Of a DNA stretch of 64,000 nucleotides, positions 45,150 through 54,667 are shown piece after piece (the first letter of the stretch is position 1; every line of letters starts with the position of its first letter). The stretch comes from Mangrovibacter yixingensis (GTDB lineage Bacteria > Pseudomonadota > Gammaproteobacteria > Enterobacterales > Enterobacteriaceae). A program made the translations under genes and the position numbers. The notes beneath the pieces were generated by a model, which did no database searches, was not told the DNA's origin, and was given only the letters and a program-made list of their open reading frames with translations. The DNA is taken from NCBI RefSeq assembly GCF_020523985.1, contig NZ_JAIVKM010000001.1, positions 1,302,001 to 1,366,000 of the forward strand. The letters are read 5' to 3'.

Positions 45150-46742
45150 ATGAAGATAAAACTAATAACGGCATTACTGCCACAGCGATTTCATTTCCGG
45201 GGTATGGGTTTGCTCAGCGGGATTGTGTGTGTTATTGGGCTGTTTTTGCTGGTTCAGGTGATATCTACCACCGGGCTTGGGTTGCTGTTAAACCAGGTCC
45301 GTGCTCAGGTTACTCGGCAAGGTGTTGAACAAAATGCACAGCGTCAGATGGATGAAGCCCGTATTGGGTTATTGACGGCCAGTGATTTGGTAAACCGCGC
45401 GGGTATTTGGTTTATGCAGGATAAAGAAACAGGCTCGGTGGGAAGCTGGAACAGCCTGGCGGATGATGCCGCGTCAGCGTTAAACACCAGCCAACAGGCC
45501 TTCGAGCGGTTTCGCCATCAGGCGCCGCCTACGGCGCAAAATAAAGCGGTCATCCAAAGTTACCTGCAATTTTATGCCGGGTTGAAAGAGCAGGTTGACA
45601 GCCTGCGGGAAACACAATCAATAGACAGTTTCTTCGCCGTGCCCGTACAGGCATTTCAGGCGCAATTCAACCAGGATTTTGCCCAATATAAAACAGAGAG
45701 TGACCGCCTGCGCCAACAAGGCGACAACATGCTACTTGCCGGTCTGAACCAAATGCAGACACGTTCGCTCAGTGCGCTACTGGTCGTACTGGTGGTGGCG
45801 ATTTTTACCGGTGCCGGGTTGTTATTCTGGGTTATTCGCCCATTAAATCGTTTGTTACAGCACCTTGACCAGCTGGCTGATGGCGATTTATCTGTGCTGC
45901 CAGCCACACCTGTACGCGTTAACCGGGAAGTTTATGAACTGTGGCAGCGTTTGATGGCAATGCAGCAGGGCTTGAGGCAAGTGGTTAATGCAGTACACAG
46001 CGCAACGGATAATATGGCTGGGCAGATTGCGGCCATGAATGATGAAAACCAGGTGTTATCTGCGCAAGCGACAGAACAAAGCCATATGCTCACCAAAGTT
46101 ACCGACGGTATACGCCAGTTATCGGGCAGCGTGGATGAAAATACCCGTTTTGCGGGTATAGCGAACCAGCGAGCCGATGAAGCCCGTGATATTGCTCGTG
46201 GCGGTGACGCGATGATGCTGGCTGTTAACAACTCTATGCAGGCAATTGAAGGCAGGTCTGATGAAATGCGTGGCATTGTCGCAATGATTGAAACCGTAGC
46301 CTTCCAGACGAATATTTTGGCACTGAATGCAGCTATTGAAGCCGCTCACGCAGGCAACCATGGGCGAGGCTTTGCTGTGGTGGCGAAAGAAGTGGGTATC
46401 CTGGCGCGCAAAAGTGCACACTCTACACAAACTATTCAGCAATTGATCAATCACTCTCTTGAAGGTATTTCTCAAGGCGCTGGCGCTGTTGCCCGGCTTG
46501 AGCAAAACCTTGCATCAGTCACACAATTGGTTACTGCGATGACCGTTCTGCTCAATGATATTGCTGCCGCATCCCTACATCAGGGAGAGAACATACAGAT
46601 GGTCACTGGCCAGATAATTGCTCTGGATGACGTAGCCAGCCGTACAGCCAGCCTTGTGCAACAAAGCCAGCTTGGCGTGCGGCGGCTCTATGAAGGGCAA
46701 CAGCAACTGACTACTGCGGTGGCGCGTTTTCGTTTAGCCTGA
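45150..46742 (+). CDS. Methyl-accepting chemotaxis protein
   Basis: A 530-residue chemoreceptor: one helix at about 18-42, a periplasmic four-helix-type domain (about 43-208), a second helix (about 209-230), HAMP ([20 protein letters not shown]) and a signalling domain with the tip [24 protein letters not shown] sequence. The region next to the tip is unusual ([20 protein letters not shown] where most have [20 protein letters not shown]). There is no C-terminal NWETF-type CheR tether. Ligand unknown. It interrupts the sad-glsB junction of the E. coli order and precedes glsB by 46 bases. Confidence 0.88.
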   Translation: MKIKLITALLPQRFHFRGMGLLSGIVCVIGLFLLVQVISTTGLGLLLNQVRAQVTRQGVEQNAQRQMDEARIGLLTASDLVNRAGIWFMQDKETGSVGSWNSLADDAASALNTSQQAFERFRHQAPPTAQNKAVIQSYLQFYAGLKEQVDSLRETQSIDSFFAVPVQAFQAQFNQDFAQYKTESDRLRQQGDNMLLAGLNQMQTRSLSALLVVLVVAIFTGAGLLFWVIRPLNRLLQHLDQLADGDLSVLPATPVRVNREVYELWQRLMAMQQGLRQVVNAVHSATDNMAGQIAAMNDENQVLSAQATEQSHMLTKVTDGIRQLSGSVDENTRFAGIANQRADEARDIARGGDAMMLAVNNSMQAIEGRSDEMRGIVAMIETVAFQTNILALNAAIEAAHAGNHGRGFAVVAKEVGILARKSAHSTQTIQQLINHSLEGISQGAGAVARLEQNLASVTQLVTAMTVLLNDIAAASLHQGENIQMVTGQIIALDDVASRTASLVQQSQLGVRRLYEGQQQLTTAVARFRLA

Positions 46743-46788
46743 CGAGGTGTATACTTCCCGCCACTTTTTGTTTGCTGGGGTGACGGGC

Positions 46789-47715
46789 GTGGCGCAACAA
46801 TTGGATAATCAGTTACTGGAACAGATACTGGAGGCAGCCAGGCCCTTAATTGGCAAAGGGAAGGTTGCCAGTTATATTCCCGCACTGGCGGAAGTGTCGG
46901 GGAATAAACTGGGGATTGCCATCACTACCGTAAAAGGGGAGCGTTTCCAGGCCGGTGATGCCAATGAGCGCTTTTCTATTCAGTCGATTTCCAAAGTGCT
47001 TAGCCTTGTGCTGGCAATGACGCGTTACGATGAAGACGAAATTTGGTCCCGTGTGGGCAAAGATCCATCCGGCCAGCCGTTTAACTCGCTGGTTCAGCTA
47101 GAACTCGAACAGGGCAAACCCCGAAATCCATTTATTAATGCTGGCGCGCTGGTGGTATGCGATATGCTGCAAACGCGCCTGAGTTCACCCCGCCAACGCA
47201 TGCTGGAAGTTGTTCGGCTGCTTTCTGGGGTACCTTCAATCACCTATGATGAACGTGTTGCACGTTCTGAGTTCGAACACTCTGCACGTAATGCCGCCAT
47301 TGCCTGGCTTATGAAATCATTCGGTAATTTCCATAATGATGTCGCCACGGTGCTGCAAAACTATTTTCATTACTGCGCCCTTAAAATGAGCTGTGTGGAA
47401 CTGGCTGACACCTTTATGTTCCTTGCCTGCCAGGGGTGCACATCCGCCTGGCCTTATCCGGTACTGACACCGCAACAAACTCGTCAGGTGAATGCGCTTA
47501 TGGCAACGAGCGGCATGTACCAGAGTTCTGGTGAATTTGCCTGGCGTGTTGGTATTCCGGGTAAATCAGGCGTTGGTGGCGGCATTATTGCGGTTGTGCC
47601 CCACGAGATGTCAATTGCAGTTTGGAGCCCGGAGCTGGATGATTTTGGTAATTCACTGGCGGGTGCCGCGGTGCTGGAAAACCTGATTGCGGCACTGGGC
47701 CGTTCTGTTTATTAA
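46789..47715 (+). CDS. glsB: Glutaminase GlsB
   Basis: A 308-residue serine-dependent glutaminase, the same length as E. coli GlsB (YneH) when started at GTG 46789; a second GTG at 46747 would add 14 residues. Motifs: [20 protein letters not shown] with the catalytic Sxx[36 protein letters not shown], and [20 protein letters not shown]. It converts glutamine to glutamate and ammonia. Backbone gene. Confidence 0.94.
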   Translation: MAQQLDNQLLEQILEAARPLIGKGKVASYIPALAEVSGNKLGIAITTVKGERFQAGDANERFSIQSISKVLSLVLAMTRYDEDEIWSRVGKDPSGQPFNSLVQLELEQGKPRNPFINAGALVVCDMLQTRLSSPRQRMLEVVRLLSGVPSITYDERVARSEFEHSARNAAIAWLMKSFGNFHNDVATVLQNYFHYCALKMSCVELADTFMFLACQGCTSAWPYPVLTPQQTRQVNALMATSGMYQSSGEFAWRVGIPGKSGVGGGIIAVVPHEMSIAVWSPELDDFGNSLAGAAVLENLIAALGRSVY

Positions 47716-47733
47716 AAAATATGGCATAAACCA

Positions 47734-48126
47734 ATGGAATCCATGGAGTCTCTTTTTCAGCGCCTTGGGCGTTCACGTTTTCGCAGCCGTTTCCGGTTAG
47801 GGGGGAAAGAACGTGAGTATTGTCTGAAAAAAGGGCCAGAGGTGGTGTGCCAGCATGCGGCAGATTTTATTGCAAAGCGGCTGGCTCCCGCCAGTATTCC
47901 TAATGACGGAAAACAAACGCCTATGCGTGGGCATCCGGTTTTTATTGCCCAGCACGCCACAGCAACTTGCTGCCGGGGCTGCCTTGCCAAGTGGTATGGG
48001 ATCCCTGAAGGCATTCCACTCACGGCTCAGCAACAGCACGATATTGTTGGCGTTATCTATTATTGGCTGCATTTACAACTGGTTCAGGAATCTGTTGTGG
48101 CAGGTGGCACGGATAAATCGCAATAA
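47734..48126 (+). CDS. yneG: DUF4186 protein YneG
   Basis: A 130-residue protein of DUF4186. FRSRFRLGGKEREYCLKKG and the block GKQTPMRGHPVFIAQHATAT then CCRGCLAKWYGIP match E. coli YneG; the conserved His/Cys residues suggest metal binding. Eighteen bases after glsB, probably the same transcript. Function unknown. Confidence 0.9.
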   Translation: MESMESLFQRLGRSRFRSRFRLGGKEREYCLKKGPEVVCQHAADFIAKRLAPASIPNDGKQTPMRGHPVFIAQHATATCCRGCLAKWYGIPEGIPLTAQQQHDIVGVIYYWLHLQLVQESVVAGGTDKSQ

Positions 48127-48251
48127 TAAAAATAGTGTAACTAAAATAAATCGGATAAAACTGTTAAAATTTAGGTTATATTCGAGTTGTTCTGATTTGC
48201 ATAGCGGCGGTGAAAACCGCAAAAGACGGGTTCTCAATTCGAAGTAAAATA

Positions 48252-49673
48252 ATGGCGAAAAATCGGTTTCTTTCCAGAGAAAAACCACTTATCAGTGCGG
48301 TTTCTCTCTTTGTTATCACCACAGTATTTTACTTTTTTGGTGCCAGTTTGCGGGTGGTGGAAGCATTGTCGCTCTTCTGGCCACTCAATGCGGTGCTGGC
48401 TGCTGTCTTTATTCGTTATCCCTTTCTCAATAATCCGTTTTATTACGCATTATGTTATGCAGCAATGATAATTTATGACGGTGTGACCACCAACTGGGGA
48501 ACCGCATCGTTATTAATTAACTTCTCTAATATGGTGTTTATTATCACCGTTGCGTTGTTGGTGCTGCGCGAGAAACGGCGGGCAACAGTTACGCTACCAT
48601 TGCCTGTCCATGCCCTGAGCTTGTTTAATTACTGTATTTTTGGGGCAGCATTATGCGCCTTATTTGGTGCAGTAGGCTCAATGCCTGTTGACCGACATGC
48701 GTTTTACCCACTATTTGCCGACTGGTTCAGCGAACAATTTTCGACAGGGGTGCTTATACTGCCATGCCTGCTTTCTATGGTTCGCCCACAGTGGCCTAAC
48801 CTGCGGCTGGATAACCTGTACCCGCTGCTTGCCGTGATTGTCTGTATGGTGGCGTCAGTGGGTATTGGTGGCGCTGGTAGCCTTGCATTTCCGTTACCGG
48901 CGTTAATTTGGTGTGCCACGCGCTATCCGCTGCCTTTCGTGTGCCTGATTACCCTGATTACCGGGATGACGGAAATTGTGTTGGTGGCTAACTCCATTAT
49001 CGAAATTCATATGACATCGCCGCTTTACGTTAACCAGATGTTTTCCGCTCGCCTGGGGATTGCCACTATTGCGTTATGTCCGTTGATGGTGTCCGTCAGC
49101 GTGGAAACTATCAATGCCCTGGTTCGTAAGGCATCTCGCCGGGCTGATTATGATTATCTAACGCAAGTGCTCTCCCGCTCAGGTATTTACGAGAAACTGC
49201 GTAACGAATCCGGTTGTATGGCGCCCAGTAATCGGCAGTTAGCGGTGATGCTGCTGGATATTGATCACTTCAAAAACATCAACGATAGCTGGGGGCATGA
49301 TTGTGGGGATAAAATCCTTGCAGAGTTTGCCGCGGTGGTTAACAAAGTCGTTGGAGATAAAGGTTGGTTTGCCCGCATGGGTGGGGAAGAGTTTGCAATT
49401 GTGTGCCCGGCTATGTCCAATGCTGATGCCATTATGCTGGGGCACCAGGTGCGCGAGCGGGTAGAACACCACCACTTTGCATGGAAAAACCATACTCACC
49501 ACATTACGGTGAGCCTGGGGTTGTCCTGGACTGCCTGCGCCGCGAGTTCGCTAGAAACCAGCTTTAATGCGCAAATGACAGAAGCAGACCGTTACCTGTA
49601 CCAGGCGAAACAACATGGGCGTAATCAACTGTGCGCACAAAATGTTCCCGTGATGAGCAGGGCGGCATCCTGA
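48252..49673 (+). CDS. dgcF: Diguanylate cyclase DgcF (YneF)
   Basis: A 473-residue membrane diguanylate cyclase. About eight N-terminal helices form a MASE1-type sensor; the C-terminal GGDEF domain has LLDIDHFKNINDSWGHDCGD and the active site GGEEF at residues 377-381, so c-di-GMP synthesis is expected. ATG 48252 is chosen over a frame open to 48210 because it gives a normal N-terminus before the first helix. Order yneG-dgcF-uxaB is as in E. coli. Confidence 0.9.
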   Translation: MAKNRFLSREKPLISAVSLFVITTVFYFFGASLRVVEALSLFWPLNAVLAAVFIRYPFLNNPFYYALCYAAMIIYDGVTTNWGTASLLINFSNMVFIITVALLVLREKRRATVTLPLPVHALSLFNYCIFGAALCALFGAVGSMPVDRHAFYPLFADWFSEQFSTGVLILPCLLSMVRPQWPNLRLDNLYPLLAVIVCMVASVGIGGAGSLAFPLPALIWCATRYPLPFVCLITLITGMTEIVLVANSIIEIHMTSPLYVNQMFSARLGIATIALCPLMVSVSVETINALVRKASRRADYDYLTQVLSRSGIYEKLRNESGCMAPSNRQLAVMLLDIDHFKNINDSWGHDCGDKILAEFAAVVNKVVGDKGWFARMGGEEFAIVCPAMSNADAIMLGHQVRERVEHHHFAWKNHTHHITVSLGLSWTACAASSLETSFNAQMTEADRYLYQAKQHGRNQLCAQNVPVMSRAAS

Positions 49674-49700
49674 TTCAATAAGCATAGTGAAATAATTATA

Positions 49701-49713
49701 GTGACATTGTCAC
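49701..49713. promoter_or_regulatory. matS site (MatP binding, Ter macrodomain)
   Basis: GTGACATTGTCAC fits the GTGACRNYGTCAC consensus completely. It lies between dgcF and the convergent GntR gene, 18 kb from the other matS in this window. Confidence 0.88.
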
Positions 49714-49755
49714 TTTTTCGCCCTTGTTGCTGCCGGTTCCGCTAATTAAACGCGG

Positions 49756-50658
49756 TTAGTTAACGGAGCGTAGCGATGCAATCATATTCACTTTAGCGGT
49801 ATTAAGGTGGTTACGTAATGCCCGTGATGCCGCTAAGTCATCGCCGCAAATCATGGCGCTAAGAATCGTCATATGTTCGTCCACAGCGACGATATTTCGT
49901 TGTTTTAAATCGCTTTCATCCCACTGATAGTGGAAATGGAAAATAACCGAAATAATCTCCAGAGACTGGTTAAAAAAGATATTGTTAGCGGCGGAAAGCA
50001 ACAGGGCGTGGAAATCGCGATCCAGCTCAGCAAACATCCGGTAATTGTCACCTATTGTGCCCCGCATTGTGCGATGCCGGGCTAACAGATCTCTGGCCAG
50101 CAACCAGTTAGGCTCATCTGCAGGCAGGTTCATGAAACGTTGCAGTGAGTGAGTTTCCAGCATTTCACGTAACTCAAAGAGTTGCTCAGCCCAGGCTTTA
50201 TCAAACACTTTCATACGCCAGGTACCGCGGCGCTCACTTTCTATCAGCGAATAACGGCTGAATTTAAGCAAAAACTCACGTACGACTACCGGGCTGACTC
50301 CCGCCTGTTTTGCCAATTCAACTTCGGTAAATTGATCTCCGGCACGTAATTGCCGTTGGTTAATCATGAGATAAAACGCACGCTCAAAAATGCGCTGCTG
50401 GGCTTCTGCAGGCACGCGGGCTTGTTGGTAGCCATCTTCTTCTAATGGCATACGGGCAATAATATATTGCCCTTGCTCCAGAACCAGCACCTGGCGTGAT
50501 AGCAGGTGTTCCAGAATATGGCGCACGGTGGTGCGGCTGATATTAAACATATCGGCTAGCGCATTTTGCGAAGGCAAAGGCGAAGAAAGGTGGCCGCGAA
50601 CAAGGCTTTCAATAAATTGGTTAATAACATTATGGCGCAGGTTTTGCGTCCGGCTCAT
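49756..50658 (-). CDS. GntR-family regulator with two winged-helix segments and FCD domain
   Basis: A 300-residue regulator divergent from uxaB. A first GntR-like winged helix (PLPSQNALADMFNISRTTVR) is followed by a second (GDQFTEVELAKQAGVSPVVV) and a C-terminal FCD domain (ELREMLETHSLQRF, FAELDRDFHALLLSAANN). The double DNA-binding arrangement is less common than the single. Its target is probably uxaB or neighbouring sugar-acid genes, inferred from the divergent arrangement. ATG 50658 is preferred; a TTG at 50700 would add 14 residues. E. coli lacks a gene at this place. Confidence 0.8.
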   Translation of the reverse strand: MSRTQNLRHNVINQFIESLVRGHLSSPLPSQNALADMFNISRTTVRHILEHLLSRQVLVLEQGQYIIARMPLEEDGYQQARVPAEAQQRIFERAFYLMINQRQLRAGDQFTEVELAKQAGVSPVVVREFLLKFSRYSLIESERRGTWRMKVFDKAWAEQLFELREMLETHSLQRFMNLPADEPNWLLARDLLARHRTMRGTIGDNYRMFAELDRDFHALLLSAANNIFFNQSLEIISVIFHFHYQWDESDLKQRNIVAVDEHMTILSAMICGDDLAASRALRNHLNTAKVNMIASLRSVN

Positions 50659-50714
50659 GGGCAGTATCGTTTCAGTAGGGAAAAGGCAATTAAATACCAA
50701 TTAAAAACCACTTA

Positions 50715-50732
50715 GTGTGACACTCATCACAT
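50715..50732. promoter_or_regulatory. CRP binding site between gntR and uxaB
   Basis: TGTGA, six bases, TCACA: a perfect CRP core in the divergent intergenic region. A half-match to the UxuR/ExuR operator (AATTGGTAT on the minus strand, about 50690-50705) lies nearby and is weaker. Confidence 0.8.
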
Positions 50733-50849
50733 TACCACACAAAGGAAGAGGGTATTTCAGGCCGAATCAGGTGAGATAAGTACCAGAAAGTGTAGCTGGT
50801 TATAACTGGTTACCATGACTCCATAGTTTGCATAATACAGGACTACATC

Positions 50850-52301
50850 GTGAAAACCCTTAATCGTCAAGATTTTCCCGGTAACGCTTACCCGGACCGT
50901 ATCATCCAGTTTGGTGAAGGTAACTTTTTGCGTGCTTTTATTGACTGGCAAATTGACCTGCTGAACGAAAAAACTGACCTCAATGCCGGGGTAGTGATTG
51001 TACGGCCTATCGACAGCAATTTCCCGCCGTCATTAAGCACTCAGGATGGCCTGTATACCACAATTATTCGTGGTTTGAATGACCGCGGTGAAGCAGTGAG
51101 TGAATCCCGCCTGATTCGTTCTGTAAACCGTGAACTCAATGTTTACCAGGATTATGACGAATTTCTGAAACTGGCTCATAACCCGGATATTCGCTTTGTA
51201 TTCTCAAATACCACCGAAGCAGGTATTGCCTGGCATGAAGGTGACAAATTTGATGATGCGCCAGCTGTCAGCTTCCCTGCTAAATTAACCCGCCTGCTGT
51301 TCGAACGCTACAGCCACTTCAATGGCGCGAAAGATAAAGGCTGGGTGCTCATTCCTTGTGAACTGATTGATTATAACGGTGAAGCCCTGCGCGAACTGGT
51401 GCTGCGCTATGCAATTGCATGGAACCTGCCATCTGCGTTCAGCCGGTGGCTGGAAGAAGCCAACACATTCTGCTCTACGCTGGTGGACCGAATTGTAACG
51501 GGTTACCCGCGTGATGAAGCGAGCGAAATTGAACAATCCCTGGGTTACCACGACAGCTTCCTGGATACCGCAGAACACTTTTATTTGTTTGTTATCCAGG
51601 GCCCGCAATGGCTTGCCAAAGAGTTACGCCTTGACCAGCTGAAACTGAATGTGCTGATTGTCGATAACATTAAACCTTATAAAGAACGTAAAGTTGCCAT
51701 CCTGAATGGTGCCCATACCGCTCTGGTTCCTGTTGCATTCCAGGCTGGGCTGAATACCGTTGGCGAAGCCATGTCTGATGGCGAAATTTGCGCTTTTGTT
51801 GAAAACGCCATTCGTGAAGAGATTATTCCTGTACTGGATTTGCCGCAGGATGAGCTGGAGTCATTTGCTCGTGCAGTGGTTGGCCGCTTCCGCAACCCGT
51901 ACATTAAACACCAGTTACTCTCTATTGCCCTTAACGGGATGACAAAATTCCGTACCCGTATTTTGCCGCAACTACTGGCAGGGCAGAAAGCAACAGGTAA
52001 ATTGCCTGCTCGCCTGACATTCGCATTGGCTGCGCTGATTGCCTTCTACCAGGGCGAACGTAACGGAGAAGCTTACCCGCTGCAGGATGATGCTCACTGG
52101 CTCGACCGTTACCAGCAATTATGGGGCGGTGTGCGTGACAAACAAGTCACCGTGCGCCACCTGGTTGAGACCGTTCTGTCTGACAGTGAACACTGGGAAC
52201 AGGACCTCACTAAGGTACCGGGCATGGTTGAGCAAGTTACGGCTAACCTGGAATCCATTTTGAAACTTGGTATGCGTTCAGCGGTAAAACCGCTGTGCTA
52301 A
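50850..52301 (+). CDS. uxaB: Tagaturonate reductase (altronate oxidoreductase) UxaB
   Basis: A 483-residue NAD-dependent enzyme of galacturonate breakdown that interconverts tagaturonate and altronate. The N-terminus [20 protein letters not shown] holds the nucleotide motif; [20 protein letters not shown] contains the catalytic Lys and His region of the mannitol dehydrogenase family. Start is GTG with an AGGA eight to nine bases upstream. A terminator and then a Ter site follow. Confidence 0.95.
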   Translation: MKTLNRQDFPGNAYPDRIIQFGEGNFLRAFIDWQIDLLNEKTDLNAGVVIVRPIDSNFPPSLSTQDGLYTTIIRGLNDRGEAVSESRLIRSVNRELNVYQDYDEFLKLAHNPDIRFVFSNTTEAGIAWHEGDKFDDAPAVSFPAKLTRLLFERYSHFNGAKDKGWVLIPCELIDYNGEALRELVLRYAIAWNLPSAFSRWLEEANTFCSTLVDRIVTGYPRDEASEIEQSLGYHDSFLDTAEHFYLFVIQGPQWLAKELRLDQLKLNVLIVDNIKPYKERKVAILNGAHTALVPVAFQAGLNTVGEAMSDGEICAFVENAIREEIIPVLDLPQDELESFARAVVGRFRNPYIKHQLLSIALNGMTKFRTRILPQLLAGQKATGKLPARLTFALAALIAFYQGERNGEAYPLQDDAHWLDRYQQLWGGVRDKQVTVRHLVETVLSDSEHWEQDLTKVPGMVEQVTANLESILKLGMRSAVKPLC

Positions 52302-52324
52302 TCGGTTAAACCTAAGATTTATGC

Positions 52325-52360
52325 AACCCCGGTACTGGCAGGCTTTGTACCGGGGTTTTT
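52325..52360 (+). terminator. Rho-independent terminator of uxaB
   Basis: CCCCGGTAC pairs with GTACCGGGG and is followed by six T residues, 25 bases after the stop. Confidence 0.9.
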
Positions 52361-52370
52361 TATCAGACAT

Positions 52371-52393
52371 ACTATAGTTACAACATACTTATT
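52371..52393 (-). other. Replication terminator (Ter) site, Tus binding
   Basis: On the minus strand the sequence reads AATAAG then TATGTTGTAACTATAGT. It differs from E. coli TerB, as I remember it, at one position (T for A after AACTA) and keeps the G of pair 6 and the TGTTGTAAC core. E. coli has TerC beside uxaB, so this is its positional counterpart. The blocking (G6) side faces right, toward dif, so forks that have passed dif moving left would be arrested. A palindrome TACTTAT TGGT ATAAGTA overlaps its right edge (52386-52403). Confidence 0.88.
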
Positions 52394-52614
52394 GGTATAA
52401 GTAAAACCCTACCTGGTGACACCGCATACCGGTTCTGCAGGGTAGTAAAGAGCAGTTAAAGTTACATAATAAACTGTTTTTTAAGAAATTAATTATGCAG
52501 GCGCGGTTTCGTGAAAATATTCAATAAATCATAAATACCTATGCATTTTCTCTTGTTCCCAGTGCTTAACAGGCGAATAATTCGTTATGTTATTAAATAT
52601 ATAGCGAGGGGATA

Positions 52615-53541
52615 ATGAATAAAAAATTTCGGCCACTGGCCTTATTAATTGGTTTTTGTATTGTGAGCACTTCTGCTATGGCATCGTCCGATATCAAAGT
52701 GACTTACGCCGGTTCTATGGGAAAAGTGATGGATCAAAAGCTGGGGCCTGCATTTGCAAAACAGAACCAAGTGCAATACCAGGGTCAAGGACAGGGTGCT
52801 TATGGCATGGCGCGTTTACTGGCAAGTAAAAAGGTGCAGGCAGATGTGTTTGTTTCGATTACACCCGGGCCAATGCAAATTCTTAAAGATGCCGGTTTAA
52901 TTGATACTGCCGTGCCTGTGGCAAGTACCAGTATGGTTATTGCCTGGAACCCGCACAGCAAGTATGCCTCTCAATTTGCTGCCGCAAGTGGTAAGGATGA
53001 CTCTTGGTTAAAAGTATTAGCTGAACCCGGTGTTAAGTTTGGCCGCACAGACCCGGACAGTGATCCGAAAGGCCAGAACATTGTATTTACCTTATTGTTG
53101 GCCGATAAATACTACCAGCAACCAGGTCTTGGGGAAAAAGTGATGGGCGGCGTGCAAAACCCGGCTCAAATCCATATGGAAGGCGGGCTATTAACCCGGC
53201 TTGAAGGCGGGCAGGTTGATGCGGCTGCTGGTTATGAGAGTGAAGTTATTTCCGCCAAACTTCCTTATGTCGCTCTACCGGATCAAATAAACCTTAGCAA
53301 TCCGGATATGGCCAAAAAATGGTATGACAAAGTCAGCTTTACCATCAAAGACAGTAAAGGTCAGGACAAAGTGTTACATACTCAGCCACTGGTCTATTAT
53401 GCTGCCGTTTTGAAAAATGCCCCGGATGGTGTGAAGGAAGGCGAGAAATTTGTCCAGTTTATGCAGGGCAAACAAGGCCAGTCACTGTTTAAACAGAGTG
53501 GTTATGCTGCACCTAAGGGTTCTGCATTGTATGTCCAATGA
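52615..53541 (+). CDS. ModA/WtpA-type substrate-binding protein
   Basis: A 308-residue periplasmic binding protein with a signal peptide (cut near SAMASSDIKV). IKVTYAGSMGKVMDQKLGPA, GQGAYGMARLLASKKVQADV and HMEGGLLTRLEGGQVDAAAG follow the pattern of molybdate/tungstate binding proteins of the WtpA type. AGGGGA lies before the ATG. The permease gene follows after 15 bases. An upstream gap of about 200 bases holds the Ter site and the AT-rich promoter. The ligand is inferred from the family only. Confidence 0.8.
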   Translation: MNKKFRPLALLIGFCIVSTSAMASSDIKVTYAGSMGKVMDQKLGPAFAKQNQVQYQGQGQGAYGMARLLASKKVQADVFVSITPGPMQILKDAGLIDTAVPVASTSMVIAWNPHSKYASQFAAASGKDDSWLKVLAEPGVKFGRTDPDSDPKGQNIVFTLLLADKYYQQPGLGEKVMGGVQNPAQIHMEGGLLTRLEGGQVDAAAGYESEVISAKLPYVALPDQINLSNPDMAKKWYDKVSFTIKDSKGQDKVLHTQPLVYYAAVLKNAPDGVKEGEKFVQFMQGKQGQSLFKQSGYAAPKGSALYVQ

Positions 53542-53556
53542 TCGCTGAATAACTAG

Positions 53557-54333
53557 ATGTCCCTAACTACGATGTACCGTAATCGTGTTATTTGGTTGTC
53601 CTTACCGGCACTGGTTTTATTACTGGTGCCTTTTATTACGCTAATTACGCAAACGCCATGGGCAGGCTTTCACCTGGCCTGGGGGGATGGAGATGCGATA
53701 ACCGTTTCTCTGGCCCTGGGGATGGTGGCGATGGCCATTATTGTTTTGGGTGGGACTCCCGTAGCCTGGTGGCTTGCGAAAGAAAGCGGGCGTATATCCA
53801 GGTTTGCTGAGTTAATTGTATTGGTTCCGCTACTCACGCCACCGCTTGCTATGGGAATTTTGCTGGTTTCAGCGTGGGGGCCATATAGCTTACCCGGGCT
53901 GGCACTAAGCCATTTTGGCATGTCTTTAGTGAATAACCCCGCGGCCTTTGTTTTGGCCCAGGTATACGGTGGGTTGCCGTATTTTATTATTGCTGCACGT
54001 TCCGCTTTCTATGGTGTTCCTCAGTCTATTTTAGAGGCCGGGCAAACCCTGGGAGCGGGGCGGTGGCAACGGTTCTGGCATTTAGCTTTACCTATGGCAA
54101 GTAAAGGTCTTGCCAGCGCGCTGGCTCTGGCGTGGGTAAGGGTAGTGGGGGAGTTTGGTATTGTGATGATTTTTGCTTTTTTCCCCCAGGGAATGCCAGT
54201 GAAACTGTATATCAATTTACAAAATGACGGGATCAATGCTGTTTACACACTGGTCTGGTTACTGCTGCTGTTCACACTCCCTTTGCCTTTGTATTGCTTT
54301 TCCCGTGCACGCAATGTGTCTGGGGTGCGTTGA
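53557..54333 (+). CDS. ModB-type ABC transporter permease
   Basis: A 258-residue permease with five to six hydrophobic segments and the inner-membrane permease loop EAGQTLGAGRWQRFWHLALP (the EAA motif that docks the ATPase). It is the partner of the preceding binding protein. No ATPase gene follows: the next gene is a DUF350 protein, so the pair must share a ModC-like ATPase encoded elsewhere, or be non-functional. Confidence 0.85.
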   Translation: MSLTTMYRNRVIWLSLPALVLLLVPFITLITQTPWAGFHLAWGDGDAITVSLALGMVAMAIIVLGGTPVAWWLAKESGRISRFAELIVLVPLLTPPLAMGILLVSAWGPYSLPGLALSHFGMSLVNNPAAFVLAQVYGGLPYFIIAARSAFYGVPQSILEAGQTLGAGRWQRFWHLALPMASKGLASALALAWVRVVGEFGIVMIFAFFPQGMPVKLYINLQNDGINAVYTLVWLLLLFTLPLPLYCFSRARNVSGVR

Positions 54334-54463
54334 CCACCATAGGTGGTGGTTTGTGCTGTAACAAAGGTAGTTTGTGGTGTTTTATAGCAATTGTTTGCCG
54401 TTACTTGCGCTACTCTGAATCTCTGGCTTATTCTTAAACAAGATGACTAAGCCCTATACTTTC

Positions 54464-54532
54464 TTCTTGATAGTTTCCACCTTGCCTGAGGTGGTTTAAG
54501 CCTTACTCTGACCCGCCCCTGGCGGGTTTTTT
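54464..54532 (+). ncRNA. Candidate small RNA with its own terminator
   Basis: In a 334-base gap without ORFs, a -10-like TATACT (54455) is followed by a stem CCACCT/AGGTGG and then ACCCGCC CCT GGCGGGT with six T residues, ending near 54532. The two stems joined by a single-stranded stretch are the form of Hfq-type sRNAs. The -35 is weak. The permease gene's own hairpin (ACCACC ATA GGTGGT, from 54335) lies upstream, so this terminator is not obviously needed by the permease. I do not recognise it as a known sRNA. Confidence 0.45.
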
Positions 54533-54667
54533 GTTATTTGAACTCTGAGATATATCTAAGGAAAATCTCATGATTATTCACCCGAGGTAAGCTGCCCTGA
54601 GCGGTTTTTATTGATGTGAATTAGTGCCTGAGATAAGATTCATCAAATAATTAAAGGACTATAATAT

